Positions 1-10,358 of a stretch of DNA of 64,000 nucleotides are shown piece after piece. The position numbers and the translations under genes are program-made. Position 1 is the first letter of the stretch, and the number at the start of each line of letters is the position of its first letter. This DNA is from Tamarix chinensis. Its lineage: Eukaryota; Streptophyta; Magnoliopsida; Caryophyllales; Tamaricaceae. The notes beneath the pieces were generated by a model. That model worked only from the letters and a program-made list of their open reading frames with translations. It had not been told where the DNA came from and did not search any database. The stretch covers positions 40,476,415 through 40,540,414 of the forward strand of contig CM060175.1 of NCBI GenBank assembly GCA_030549775.1, given 5' to 3'.

Positions 1-560
1 AGAGGTGAGCCCTCTCAATCCCTGCCCTAGAACGATACCCTATTTACCAGTGCTACAATTGACAACAAGAGGGTTTAAATTGCGTGCCAGCTGCGGTCAC
101 ACCATGGCCCCATGAGGTTAGGCAACTACTGACTATCCCTGAAAACCTGTACATGTCCCTATACTAGTGGGAATGAGCGGGTGACTAAGAAAACAAGTAT
201 ATTAGTATGCTTTGTACTAAGGAATCTAAGTTACCTCCTCAATGGAGTTACAGACACACAATATTCTAGTATCATACACATGTCATACTAGCATTTTCAT
301 GCATACTTCATATAAATAGGATATATGCTTTATCATGGTCACATTAGGCATAGGAAGTTCATATAATACATTACTCATCATGCTTAACACCATAGTTCTA
401 CATCATACGTAATGGTATGCAAGCTACAAGTGGAATATCTAGCTAATAGTAAGGCTTTATTGATCCAGGCATGCAAATTTTTTCGTAGGCCATCCTCTAT
501 ATCTCTCATTTTTAATAGGTCATTTATACATAAGCCATTATCTCTATTACTGTTCTTTGT
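1..560. other. AT-rich noncoding DNA, possibly LTR interior
   Basis: No coding region is supported. The first 200 bases are less AT-rich than what follows and loosely resemble the interior of the giant LTRs found further on (short phrases around a GAACAACTAAGTA-like stretch, as in LTR A near 13,490). The window may therefore begin inside another minus-oriented LTR. No terminus or target duplication is visible, so this is a guess. Confidence 0.25.
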
Positions 561-604
561 ATTTTACTCCATTTTTCTCTTTAATCACATTCTTATTTTC
601 AAAT

Positions 605-775
605 GATGATTTGGAATACTTATTCAAATTATTATCTAAATACTTATCCAGGTCATTATCCAAATGCTCATTCCAATTACTATCCAAATACTCATTCCAA
701 TTACCATCTAAATACTCATTCCTATTATTATCCAAATACTTATTCCATCTCCAATCCAAATATTCATTTAAATTA
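605..775. repeat. 24-bp minisatellite, about 7 copies
   Basis: Seven imperfect copies of a 24-bp unit follow one another, each close to TATCCAAATACTCATTCCAA. Both strands stay open across it because 24 is a multiple of three. The plus strand gives a degenerate Leu/Ser/Lys/Tyr octapeptide and the minus strand an Asn/Glu/Tyr/Leu-rich one. The reading frames are a product of the repeat and are not annotated as genes. Confidence 0.9.
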
Positions 776-2095
776 TTATTGGGAGATGGACTGTCTTACA
801 CCCCATATTCTCATATACCATGGAAGTATATCCAAAGGAAGATGCAATATCATTGCCAAAACCTTGCTGAGGGGAAAAACAGTCAAGGGTGTAATGAATT
901 AGCAAGATGAAAAAATAATTGTTAAGGAAACAAGCAATGGTTTCAATGAAGGTAACAAAAAGGGATATAATACGGTGCACTAATGTCAAATGATAGGTAT
1001 TAATAGGAAATGGAAGTTAACAAGGAATAATGTAAAGGAAGATTCAAACAAGTTGAGGTATGACCATTACTTAAAAATAGACACAAATTTAAGGAAGATT
1101 CAAACAAGTTGAGGCATGACCATTACTTAAAAATAGACACAAATTTAACCATGAAAGGGGGATCATGATGAAAAGGGTAATCCATTAAGGATGATCCACA
1201 CATATAGCATATAAAGGAAGGTTTAACCAAGATTACATACGGACAAAGGAGAGATCATTAAGAATAGCAAAAAAGGATATGGTTATTACCCTTTGAAATA
1301 AATTTATTCCAGTCTAGAACTGAGGTCACATTCGATGATGTCAATAAAACACAATAGTACCACAAAAAAATAACTACAATAAGACATTGAGTGAAAATAA
1401 AAGGTCCAATAGCATGATGTTCCTAAAAACCTACCTCAAGCTTACTCTCATGAACACCATCCTTTGTATAACCTCACTTGAATTGCTTGTGACCCAAGCA
1501 CAACAACCATTACACTAAATCTAATTACCCCAACAATCCTTTCCTAGGTGGCCCCTCTTGCATTATTTACAATTGTAGTGCCTCCCTAGATAGATCAAGT
1601 CATGTTGGAATGTAAATCCTCTCTACTGGTTACCATAGGTATAAACCCTCTTGATTCCATAGGAGTGTAGAAATTCCTCCTCTTCTTACATCTTTTCTCC
1701 CTCCATGCCTTAAAGTTGAAGCTCATGTATTCCCTCAAGCACTTTCTGATTCATAGATGTGAGGTCAGGTGATCAAGATCCCATTAGTAGTTCCCCTAAC
1801 CTAGTCTCAAGATTTTAACAAAAGCGATGAGTCTTCAACCTCTCACTTGCCTCCACCTCAAGTGTGAAACAAGCTAAGTCTTTAGACTGAAAATTGCTCC
1901 TATGAAGAGGATGAGTCACCACTGAGTTGTAATCCATGCGATTAAGAGTCTACCTTACCATGTAAGTAATTGGTCACAACTTGCACCTTCTTACTTTTTA
2001 GGCACTCATATGTGATAAACACATGTTGTAGGGTGTGTATGTATTCCTCTAAAGGATATGGGTAAACTAAACCTTCAAATATTGGAATGTGGTGA
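776..2095. other. Unassigned AT-rich DNA left of the hAT element
   Basis: Apart from the 56-bp duplication annotated separately, I see no open frame of interest, no LTR terminus and no RNA gene here. The segment ends at the left target duplication of the hAT transposon. Confidence 0.5.
1035..1146. repeat. 56-bp tandem duplication
   Basis: Two head-to-tail copies, 1035-1090 and 1091-1146, start with AAGGAAGATTC and end with CACAAATTT. They differ at one position (T versus C in GAGGtATGACC). Such a low difference in otherwise heavily decayed sequence implies a recent replication-slippage or unequal-exchange event. Confidence 0.95.
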
Positions 2096-2103
2096 CAAAA
2101 GGC
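2096..2103. repeat. Left target-site duplication of hAT element
   Basis: CAAAAGGC immediately left of the element matches CATAAGGC at 6601-6608 at 7 of 8 positions. Eight base pairs is the duplication length made by hAT transposases. Confidence 0.75.
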
Positions 2104-2404
2104 CAAGGGTTTGTATAATTAGGGTCAACTCAGAAATTTAGATCGAACCAAACCAGATTATATGGCTTAAGTTCATACTAAAATTTAAAACTATCCTAGT
2201 TTTGGGTTGAAAATTTTAGAAAACTAGGTCATCCGGGCTTCTCTAATTGAAACTCGGAATTTTTAGGTAATCTAGAAATGACATGTAATAGGGCCCACTC
2301 CCTCGTATTACTATTCACTCACTACACTACAATCACTTCCATCTTTCATTCGTTCCTCCCTCCCTCCCTCTTTCTTTCTTGATTTAAATTCCTATACCCT
2401 AGCT

Positions 2405-2427
2405 CCTCTCTCTCTCTCTCTCTCTCA
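2405..2427. repeat. (CT)n microsatellite
   Basis: About 11 dinucleotide units in the pyrimidine-rich leader of the hAT element; no function is evident. Confidence 0.95.
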
Positions 2428-3674
2428 TACTCCTCTCATCCCCTTGGCAGCTCGACCTCAACCTTAACGGATGCTTGACTTCGCTTGAGCATCTCCTCTA
2501 GCACCGCTAAACTAGACTATCATCCTCCCTCTCAGTCTCTTGCTCATCTCCTCTTCTCCTTGGTTGATCTGGGTCATTCCTCTCCTCTTGATGATTCTAA
2601 TCCCATGGACGGCATCCCCATTATGCTATTCATCCCATTGTCCCTTGCTATTCTCTCACACAAAACATGAGCTACTAGAGCAAAAACCACCTCCCTCGCC
2701 TTGACTCCTTTCCTCCTGCCTCCTATAGGGTGTAGGGTCATAGGCTACGATTACCTCTTGTTTGGTTGGCCCTTATCAAAACATTTTTCCATCCACACTG
2801 CCACTACATCACATCACTTATTCAACAACACCAAGTCCATTAATTCTCTTGCACGGTCACTTCAAGCACCCAAGATCCTAAGTAGAGGTAGATGTTTGAG
2901 ATTTTCCATTCACAGTGAGCCACCACTGCACCGGGCCTTTGGCTAGACTCATCATTGACTGCTCAACTAGGATGAGGCATATGCACCACCACACTAGCCA
3001 CCAGATGTCCTAATCCAATCTAGCCCCTCACTAAGCCTTAGATCTTTGTTGTTGATTTATTACTTGAATCTGCTATGCTACCAATTGTTGTGTTCAAGGC
3101 CTAGATGGTTATATCTAAATATGATATTTACTAATTGCTACTTGCAAGAGTCTTACATCTATTGATATTTGATATTTTTTGATCATTTTCCTTGCTTACA
3201 GGTCCTAGCTAATGGTTGATCATGATCTAATATTTTTTAAATGCTAATTTCTAGACTCATAAATTTGTTGATATTTGCTAGTTGTTGATCATTTATCTTA
3301 CCTGTTGGTCTTAGATAATTATTTGTTGATCATTTTCCTACAGGTCCTACTTTGATTTGGATTGATAAACTATAATTTGGATCGCTTAGTCAGGTATAAT
3401 TAGGATGAAATTTGTTCACAATTCATATGGTTGGTTGGCTGTTACATGTTAATTTTTCATATCAAGTATTATTCTTTGTCTAATTTAGGTTAAATCTATA
3501 TAATCAGATCTGATAGCTTACAATAGAAATGTATATTTTTTTTAATTTTATTTTTACTATATTGATAGCTCATATGGTCATAAAAAGCCAATCCAGGTGT
3601 TTTGTCATGAGTTTTGTTAAATATTAAGATGTCATGTATTTTTATACTAACATTTGTTCTTTTTCTTTTGTTTT

Positions 3675-5895
3675 AGATGTTGAGCTTTGATGTCATAACC
3701 AAAAGGTGATGTTTAGCATTTGGATCCATCGATCATCCTACAAAAATTGATAATGCTTCTGCTTAAGAAATGGAGGTAGAGAAAAACCTTAATTTACTTG
3801 ATGATGATGCAATATATTTTAGACTTAAGAATCCAACAAAAGTTCTTGATATATTAGGATAAAAGATAGAAAGAGGGGTGCTTATTGGGATCACTTTTGG
3901 GAGTATATGGATGAGGAAAATCTACTAAGCATGTAAGTATTGTCTAGCAACTTTGTTAGCACATACCAACAAGAATGGCACAAAAAATTTCAAAAAATAC
4001 ATACGCAAAGGTGTGTAAATAATCATCAAAATAAGAGCAAGGTAAAAGAGTAAACAATCTCATCTAAGATTTAACCTTGTTGTTGGTGATGATATGTAAG
4101 AAGAGACTACTCTGAGGTATAATATTATTGATCTAGATGAATTTAAAGAAGCTATGGGTGAAATGATTATTGTTGATGAATTACATTTTAGTTTTGTGAA
4201 GAAGAGGGGTTTCAGAAAAGTGATGTCCATTGTTTTCCTTCATTTTCATATGCCTTCCTGCACTACTATTACATGCTATATCAATAAGTTATATCTCAGT
4301 GAAAAGACAAGATTAAAAGATTTGCTTAGTACATTATGTTATAGAGTTTTTGTGACTACTAATAGATGTACTTCTAATTCGAGAATTAATCACATGTGTC
4401 TAAGTGGTCATTTCATAGATGATCAATGGAGGCTACAAAAAATAATTTTGAATTTCCCCCTATATCTAGTCATAAAAGAGGAGCAATTGATAGGTCAATT
4501 GAAGATTATATAACTTTTTGGGGTTTGAAGGAAAAATTATTCATTATCACCATACATAATGCGAGTTCTAATGATGTTTCTTGTGTTTATTTGAAAAACA
4601 TGGTGAAAAAAGGTGGTGGCATTGGTGATGGTAAATACATACACATAAGATGTGTTGCACACATGATCAATCTAATTGTATGTGATGGTATAAAGTAGCT
4701 CAGTCATTGAATTAATCAGATCAAGGATATTATTTAGTATATCAAAAATTTTCCTACTTGATTGATTATTTTTAAACAACATACTAAAAAGTGTAAGATT
4801 TACTACAAAGCTTCTTTGTCTCTTGATGTACCTACTAAGTGGAATTCCACCGACCTTATGTTTTATACTATTGTAAAATTTAGGGATGTTTTTGGTAGGA
4901 TGGAGATCCCTATAGAGTTTATACATGATGTTGATGTTACTGGACCGCTCTGTAATGATGATTGTGATAAAATTGAGCACATTATTATCTTAAAGGAGCT
5001 TTATGACTTGACTGTTAAGGTATCTTGTTCATTGTATGTGACCAGTAATCTTATTTTCTTTGAAATTGCTTGTATCTTTGAGTTTTTGAATCAATGGATC
5101 ATGGATGTGAATGATGAATTTAGAAAAATGGCACATCAAATGAAAGTTAAGTTTGACAAGTATTAGGGTAACATAGAGAGGATGAACATGTTGATATAAT
5201 TGGGTTTTACGTTAGAGCCAAATCTAAGGTTTTTAGAATTGAAGATTACTTTTTATAAGATGTATGGGGGAGAGATTGGCTAGAAATATTAACAAGTTTT
5301 ATGTTGATTTGTTTAATGTTTACAAAAGAAAGTGTGACTCATTTATAGTTGATGAAATTTCTAGGCCATGCTTTGATCCTCCTAAGATTAAGGATAGTAT
5401 TAATGTTATTAAAAAATTTCTTAGAGTAAGTGATGAGGATGGGTGGAGTATATTCTAGTATTATAGAGCTTAAGTGGTTTTTAGAAGAGAAAAAAGCATA
5501 ATATGAAGAAAATGAAGTCTTGATGTGGTGGAAAACATAGAGTCATAGATATTCAATCCTTTCACGTATGATACATGATATTCTTGCTATATCGGTATCT
5601 ATAATTTCATTGAAATCTATGTTTAGTGTAGGTGGTCATCACTTTGATCAATTTATGAGCTCTCTAACACCAAAGGTGATGCTTTATTTATATTAATATA
5701 TTTTTATATTTAATATAATGATGTAGTCACATTTTATTTAATTACTTATTTATTTTTTCTATTTTTTATGTGAATTTAGACCTCACAAGCTCTTATATGC
5801 TCTCAAAATTGGATTGAAGGGAAAAATATGAGGTAAAAATTTGACGTAGAGAATACTTTAGAAGAGTTGGGGGAAATAGAAAAAGGTAGTAATTA
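3675..5895 (+). pseudogene. hAT transposase (BED zinc finger, RICESLEEPER-like), decayed
   Basis: The reading runs through three frames with several stops. A polypyrimidine tract plus AG just before the ATG at about 3679 looks like a leader-intron acceptor. In order I see a BED zinc finger (about 3868-4030, with W-D-H-F and C-K-Y-C); an N-terminal transposase segment (4120-4450: MIIVDELHFSFV, MCLSGHFIDDQW); the core (4460-4700: ITIHNASSNDV, CVAHMINLIVCDG); the insertion domain with DVPTKWNST (about 4828-4855); and the C-terminal hAT dimerisation domain (5520-5840: YSILSRMIHDILA, MFSVGG, SSLTPK, ALICSQNW). The catalytic Asp expected in the DNASSND motif is His, and the Glu expected in SESAFS is Lys, so the enzyme would be dead even if its frame were open. 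The C-terminal domain is split by a 104-bp intron with GT at 5676 and AG at 5778-5779, inferred from the protein match on both sides. Confidence 0.88.
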
Positions 5896-6600
5896 ATTGA
5901 GCTTTATTTGATTAAGTTAGTTTTATTTTATACTATTTAATCTTTTATCAGTTATACTTAATATAACATTACTACTAACATGATTTATTTACATTTAAAT
6001 TTAAATAGATGTGGAAAACAAAGCTAATGTGGAGCTCAAGGTGGTAAATGTTACTTTTAATGAATGATGGTGTTGAAGATGTTGTATTAACTTCTAATTT
6101 CTATTTGGATGACATTGTGGTTTTGTTCCCATCCTCCATAGTTTATGTAATTACATTATATTTTCTTTGTTTTCATATTGTCATGTTTTCAAAACTTAGT
6201 TAACTCTCGTTAGAGGACATTGTCATGGAAAAATGGAAGATTTGTGTATGTGAAATGATTAAAATAGAATCGAAGCAAGGTTAGTTTCAAAAATGGGTCA
6301 ACAAAGGTCAAAATTGGGTTAATTTAAAAATAGGTTCAAAATAGGATTAGTTTTAAAATAGTTTTGAAATAGGGATAATTGCTAAACTAAATTGCAAATC
6401 CAGTTGAAATAGGGTAAATCTAAAAATAGGGTTGAAACAAGGTCATCCTAGATTTGACCTGATTTTATTTTTTAAGTTTGAGTGTAAGCCATTTTAAAAC
6501 AAGTATAGGTTTTGGGTTGTAATTTACACAAAAATGGGTTTCCAAGCTGGTTCGAGTTCGGGTTCTATCAAGTATGGGTTTGGCTTGGTGCACACCCCTA

Positions 6601-6608
6601 CATAAGGC
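6601..6608. repeat. Right target-site duplication of hAT element
   Basis: CATAAGGC, partner of CAAAAGGC at 2096-2103. Confidence 0.75.
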
Positions 6609-6999
6609 CTTTCCCTACAAATCCCCAAGGGTTGGTGATGTGATGAGAATTTGTGATGAAATTGCCTTCTTTTGTGATATTTCCTTACCATGTAAGCCCT
6701 AATGATTACCATGCATTGTTCAATACACTCCACACAACAATTGTCATTGCCCATCGATCTCCTAAGATGGAGATGATTTAAAAAAAAACTAAGTTAGCTA
6801 AGCACAAGGCCCACATATCAACATGCTCACTCACATGCCATTAGTAAAAAGATAATCAACCCATGCTCACTCACATGCCATTTTGGGTATCAACATCATT
6901 GGGTATCTCAAAATGAAGTAGTGTTGATTTTTTAAGGAAATTTTAGGTCAAGATAATTTAATTTTAAGCTAAAGCCTAACTTTCTAAGCTAAGAGCACT
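6609..6999. other. Unassigned DNA with a short direct repeat
   Basis: No gene is visible. A 21-bp word starting CATGCTCACTC occurs twice, at 6822-6842 and 6862-6882, 40 bp apart. This stretch lies between the hAT element and a 63-bp tandem array. If the array marks the start of a minus-strand retrotransposon, this would be its internal leader, but I find no gag match. Confidence 0.4.
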
Positions 7000-7266
7000 A
7001 GTACCAACTTAGAGTATAAGCTCAAAAACATTTAAAAGGATAAGACTTTTTTAAAATTAGGTTTTGATAGGAACATAAGGTATTCACTAAAAGTAATTTA
7101 AAATTTTACACCTTTAAAATATATATTTGATACCAATCTATGGTACTAGCTTAAACAATTTAAAATCATGAATGATTTTTAAAGTAAATATGATACCAAC
7201 CTGTGGTATTAGTTAAAAGTACTTGAAAGTGAGATACCTTTAAGAAAACTCTTTGATACCAATCTA
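7000..7266. repeat. 63-bp tandem array abutting an LTR terminus
   Basis: Copies start at 7000 (66 bp, weakest), 7066 (63 bp), 7129 (63 bp) and 7192 (63 bp), with a 12-bp partial copy at 7255-7266. Later copies begin with GATACCAATCTA or GATACCAACCTG. Read on the minus strand this is TTGGTATC, the core of an initiator-tRNA-Met primer-binding site. The partial last copy runs straight into the CAACATCCCT start of LTR D. The array may be an amplification of the primer-binding region. Confidence 0.85.
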
Positions 7267-9716
7267 CAACATCCCTATTTTTTTTCTACCAAAAACTTTT
7301 ATTTTAAATCTTTATAGAAATAGAAATTAAAAAAATAGAGTGTTACTGCCTCATCTAACACTAGATAGGCACCTCAAATCCTACCTCACATTCTACATAA
7401 GGCTAATAATTCAACCAACAAAGCATAAATAAAAACTTGAGTGCACAAGAAAATACTTAAAGGTGCGAAAGTTAAGGGGTACAATCCAAGGCTATGTAAG
7501 CCTTAGAAAAAATTCATAAAAAGGCACAATAGATGAAAATGTAGACTAGAGGAAATCCATTATAAGGGAGGATTCCTCGTTCACATAAGGGCCACAATAA
7601 ATATCTCCAAGAATTCCTATGCTCTACAACCCAATAATATAGAAGAAAAGGATGGACCACTCACTAAACAATTGCAGAAAGATGCACAAGACCTCCTACT
7701 CTTTGGATTAAAAAATTGATTGGAACAAAAACCATATCAACATGAACCCATTCTAAGCAAACCAAGCTACTACTGATATAGATTAGGTACTTGCATGACC
7801 CACACCACATATTCTACAAATGACACACCCCAAGGTACATAAAATCCTCCAACTATGACATTCATGTTCTATCACACCAAATCATATAGGACATAATTGG
7901 ATCCATTGAAACATGCTTGGTCTTTAATATATGGGCATACATGAACATACATATCGTATTTTGAAGAGACTTGAATTACCCTACTTATCCACGCAATACT
8001 ATATACAATTTACCTGTATAGTAATGGGCTTAAAGACACACATATACCACTCCACATTCACTAATTATTATAGTAAACGGATCATAATTGTGTTTACAAT
8101 TGATCATGTGTTATTTCATGGAGACATGCCTAAGAAATGGAAACATACTACAATGAGGGATTTAATGAAGGAATATGATAGCACAAGTTGTAAATAAAAA
8201 AATATATACAATCATTGGTATTACACATTATACATTCATAAGAATACATGATTGGTAGTGCAATGAAGGAATGTTGGGTTACATAATAGATTTATTAATC
8301 ATTAGTTACTATCTTTGGTCAGAGTGATCATATCAATCTTATTATGTCAGATTAATGAGAAATGAACATGATTGTACACTAAATCATATCATTAGTGTGA
8401 ATTCTCAAATACTCGAGAGGCAAAAACAAGTGAAATAATCAAATCAAGATTTTAGTGAAATAATTTTAGTGAAATAATCACATCAAGATTAAGCATAGGA
8501 TATGACAAGGCTAATGTAAAACATATCCTCATTATTATCTTACACCAGGTGAACATAGAATTCCTATGCCAAATTATAGAGTAATAGGTAGGATTATTGA
8601 TGCACTGTCGTATGTACAACAAATTTAACAAATAAATCCTAATCCCCAAATACGTAGTATATGGCAAGAAGGAGTCGAACCCACAAGGAATGACGTTTTA
8701 ATCACTAATTTTGCTATTGATGTTATAAACCCGTTGGTACAATTTCATTGATTCCTAACTAAATTCAATTATACTAAAGCTTTAACCACGACTTTACAAT
8801 TAGGGGAGGATTGAATTGATGATGGAATTAAAATGTCATACATTCACATAAAAGAATGATTCTAAATAGTTTAATGTTGACTTAAGAAATTCAGAATAAT
8901 AATTTCTATACTTCCTCTCGACCTTAATAAATTGAATATGCTCTCAATTTATTTTTGCATCCAATTAATAACCTAGGTTACGAACACTAGATTCAATTAA
9001 TAGTAGCATTATGAACAGGAAGTAGCCAACTACAATCATAATCACAAAAGCTCGGATCATGCAATTGCACGAATTAATGGTCTTTTTGCTACTATAGACA
9101 AGTTGATTAACAATTTCGGATTAACTTCATTGTCTTAGCAAAGACTAAGTCCTAAACCAAATAGGTGATCAATCTAGTCAGTTCAAGAATCTTAATCTAT
9201 GATATGGAATCATTCAATTCAAACCATTAATTCAATTAAACATCATGTAGAATCAAACATTTACATTATAAGATGATAATTACGTTATGATTCCATCTTC
9301 AATTTATCCTACCCTGTTTTACTTATTCAAATCTCTGCATACTCATAATTCATACAAATATACAGAAATACTAAAAGTTAATGACAATAACACATTCACA
9401 AATTCTATTCTTTCAACAATTAGATAACAATGAAATGATCACAAGTAAAATTGCATAAAAACTACTTAAATTATGCAAAATGGAAATACAGAAATTAACA
9501 AAGGAATAGAGAAACTTATCAATTGAAGTGCAGAATGTCAAATCATCAATAGAATTCAAGAAGATCAAAGATTGGAATTGTGCATTACATGTATATTCTA
9601 AAGGAATAAAGGGAGAAAAATACATTCGATTTCCTTCTCCCGATGTCCCGAACTCTGTTTTATATCCCATTTTTATCAGAAACAAGTTGCGTGGCAGTTA
9701 TACATTTTTAACTGAA

Positions 9717-9760
9717 AACACGGTCCGTGTTTATGAAACACGGGACCCCCGTGTTTTCTT
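9717..9760. repeat. Double hairpin motif, copy 1
   Basis: The near-palindrome AACACGGTCCGTGTT (7-bp arms around one base) is followed by AAACACGGG-ACC-CCCGTGTTT, a perfect 9-bp stem with a 3-base loop. Both hairpins share the ACACGG core. The motif is GC-rich in a strongly AT-rich LTR. Confidence 0.9.
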
Positions 9761-9808
9761 CCAACCGTTCTGCTGACAAAGTTTTACCGACCGCCATTCG
9801 GGACTAAT

Positions 9809-9852
9809 AACACGGTCCGTGTTATGGAAACACGGGACCCCCGTGTTTTCTT
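9809..9852. repeat. Double hairpin motif, copy 2
   Basis: A nearly identical second copy, offset by 92 bp from the first (one base shorter between the two hairpins, TATGG versus TTATG). Both hairpins are fully preserved. Confidence 0.9.
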
Positions 9853-10178
9853 CTCTTGCACTCAATTCCTTTGAAAGTTTGAGCTTCACTTCTCTTGATA
9901 TATTTGTTCCTTTTCCAACTTTGCTCTCCTTGATTCGGCATGTCTTGATGTGTTTTCTACTTGATTTCTTCTTCTCATTGATTTCTCCTTGAATTTCTTC
10001 AATTCTTTTCTTTCCTGTAAAACTTATTCAAAGGAGGAAAACTCGACGAAAAGATTAAATCTAGTAGAAATTATGAGGGATAAATGATATTTTTAGACAT
10101 GAAAATAATCAATAAATCTCGTCTATCAATTATTCCCTGTGATCTCTCAATATAATGGAAGTCAAAATATATAAATGA

Positions 10179-10358
10179 ACATAAAGTCTTGGCTCATGCC
10201 AAATTAACCTAGTGGAAATAAGTCCTGGCTCATACTAAAGTAACTTGGTTGACATAAAGCCTTGCTCATGTCAAAGGAGCCTAGTGGACATAAGTTCTGA
10301 CTTATGCCAAAGTAACTTGATGGATAAAAGTTTTGGCTCATGTAAAGTAACCCTCTTG
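10179..10358. repeat. 36-bp tandem repeat, 5 copies
   Basis: Five units of 35-37 bp start at 10179, 10216, 10252, 10288 and 10324. Each resembles ACATAAGTCTTGGCTCATGC followed by CAAAGTAACCTAGTGG. They lie within LTR D just right of solo LTR S. Family members B, F, I and J carry tandem arrays at a comparable place, but with longer units. Confidence 0.85.

Larger units (their letters stand above)
2104..6600 (+). mobile_element. hAT DNA transposon, near full length, inactive
   Basis: The boundaries come from an 8-bp near-duplication (CAAAAGGC / CATAAGGC) and from the right terminus, which reads TGCACACCCCTA. Its reverse complement TAGGGGTGTGCA is a common hAT inverted terminus in plants. The left end CAAGGGTTTGTAT matches this at about 8 of 13 positions, so the inverted repeat is worn. 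Inside, 2104-3674 is a noncoding leader with a pyrimidine-rich part and a CT microsatellite, 3675-5895 holds the transposase relic, and 5896-6600 is noncoding with repeated short AATAGGGTT-like words of the kind seen in hAT subterminal regions. Total length is 4,497 bp, normal for an autonomous plant hAT. The transposase has stops and changed catalytic residues, so the copy cannot move itself. Confidence 0.85.
8598..10128 (-). mobile_element. Solo LTR S, TAT/Athila-like, with perfect target duplication
   Basis: The element starts TGATGCACTGTCG and ends CTCGTCTATCA, giving TG...CA termini. It is flanked on both sides by ATTAT (8593-8597 and 10,129-10,133). Length is 1,531 bp. On the minus strand it opens with TGATAGACGAG and later has a GTGGGTTCGACTCC phrase. 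From memory these are typical of LTRs of large non-chromovirus gypsy elements (TAT/Athila lineage), but I cannot confirm the lineage. No internal domain remains, so this is what LTR-LTR recombination leaves. It sits inside LTR D and carries an unusual double-hairpin motif twice. Confidence 0.85.
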
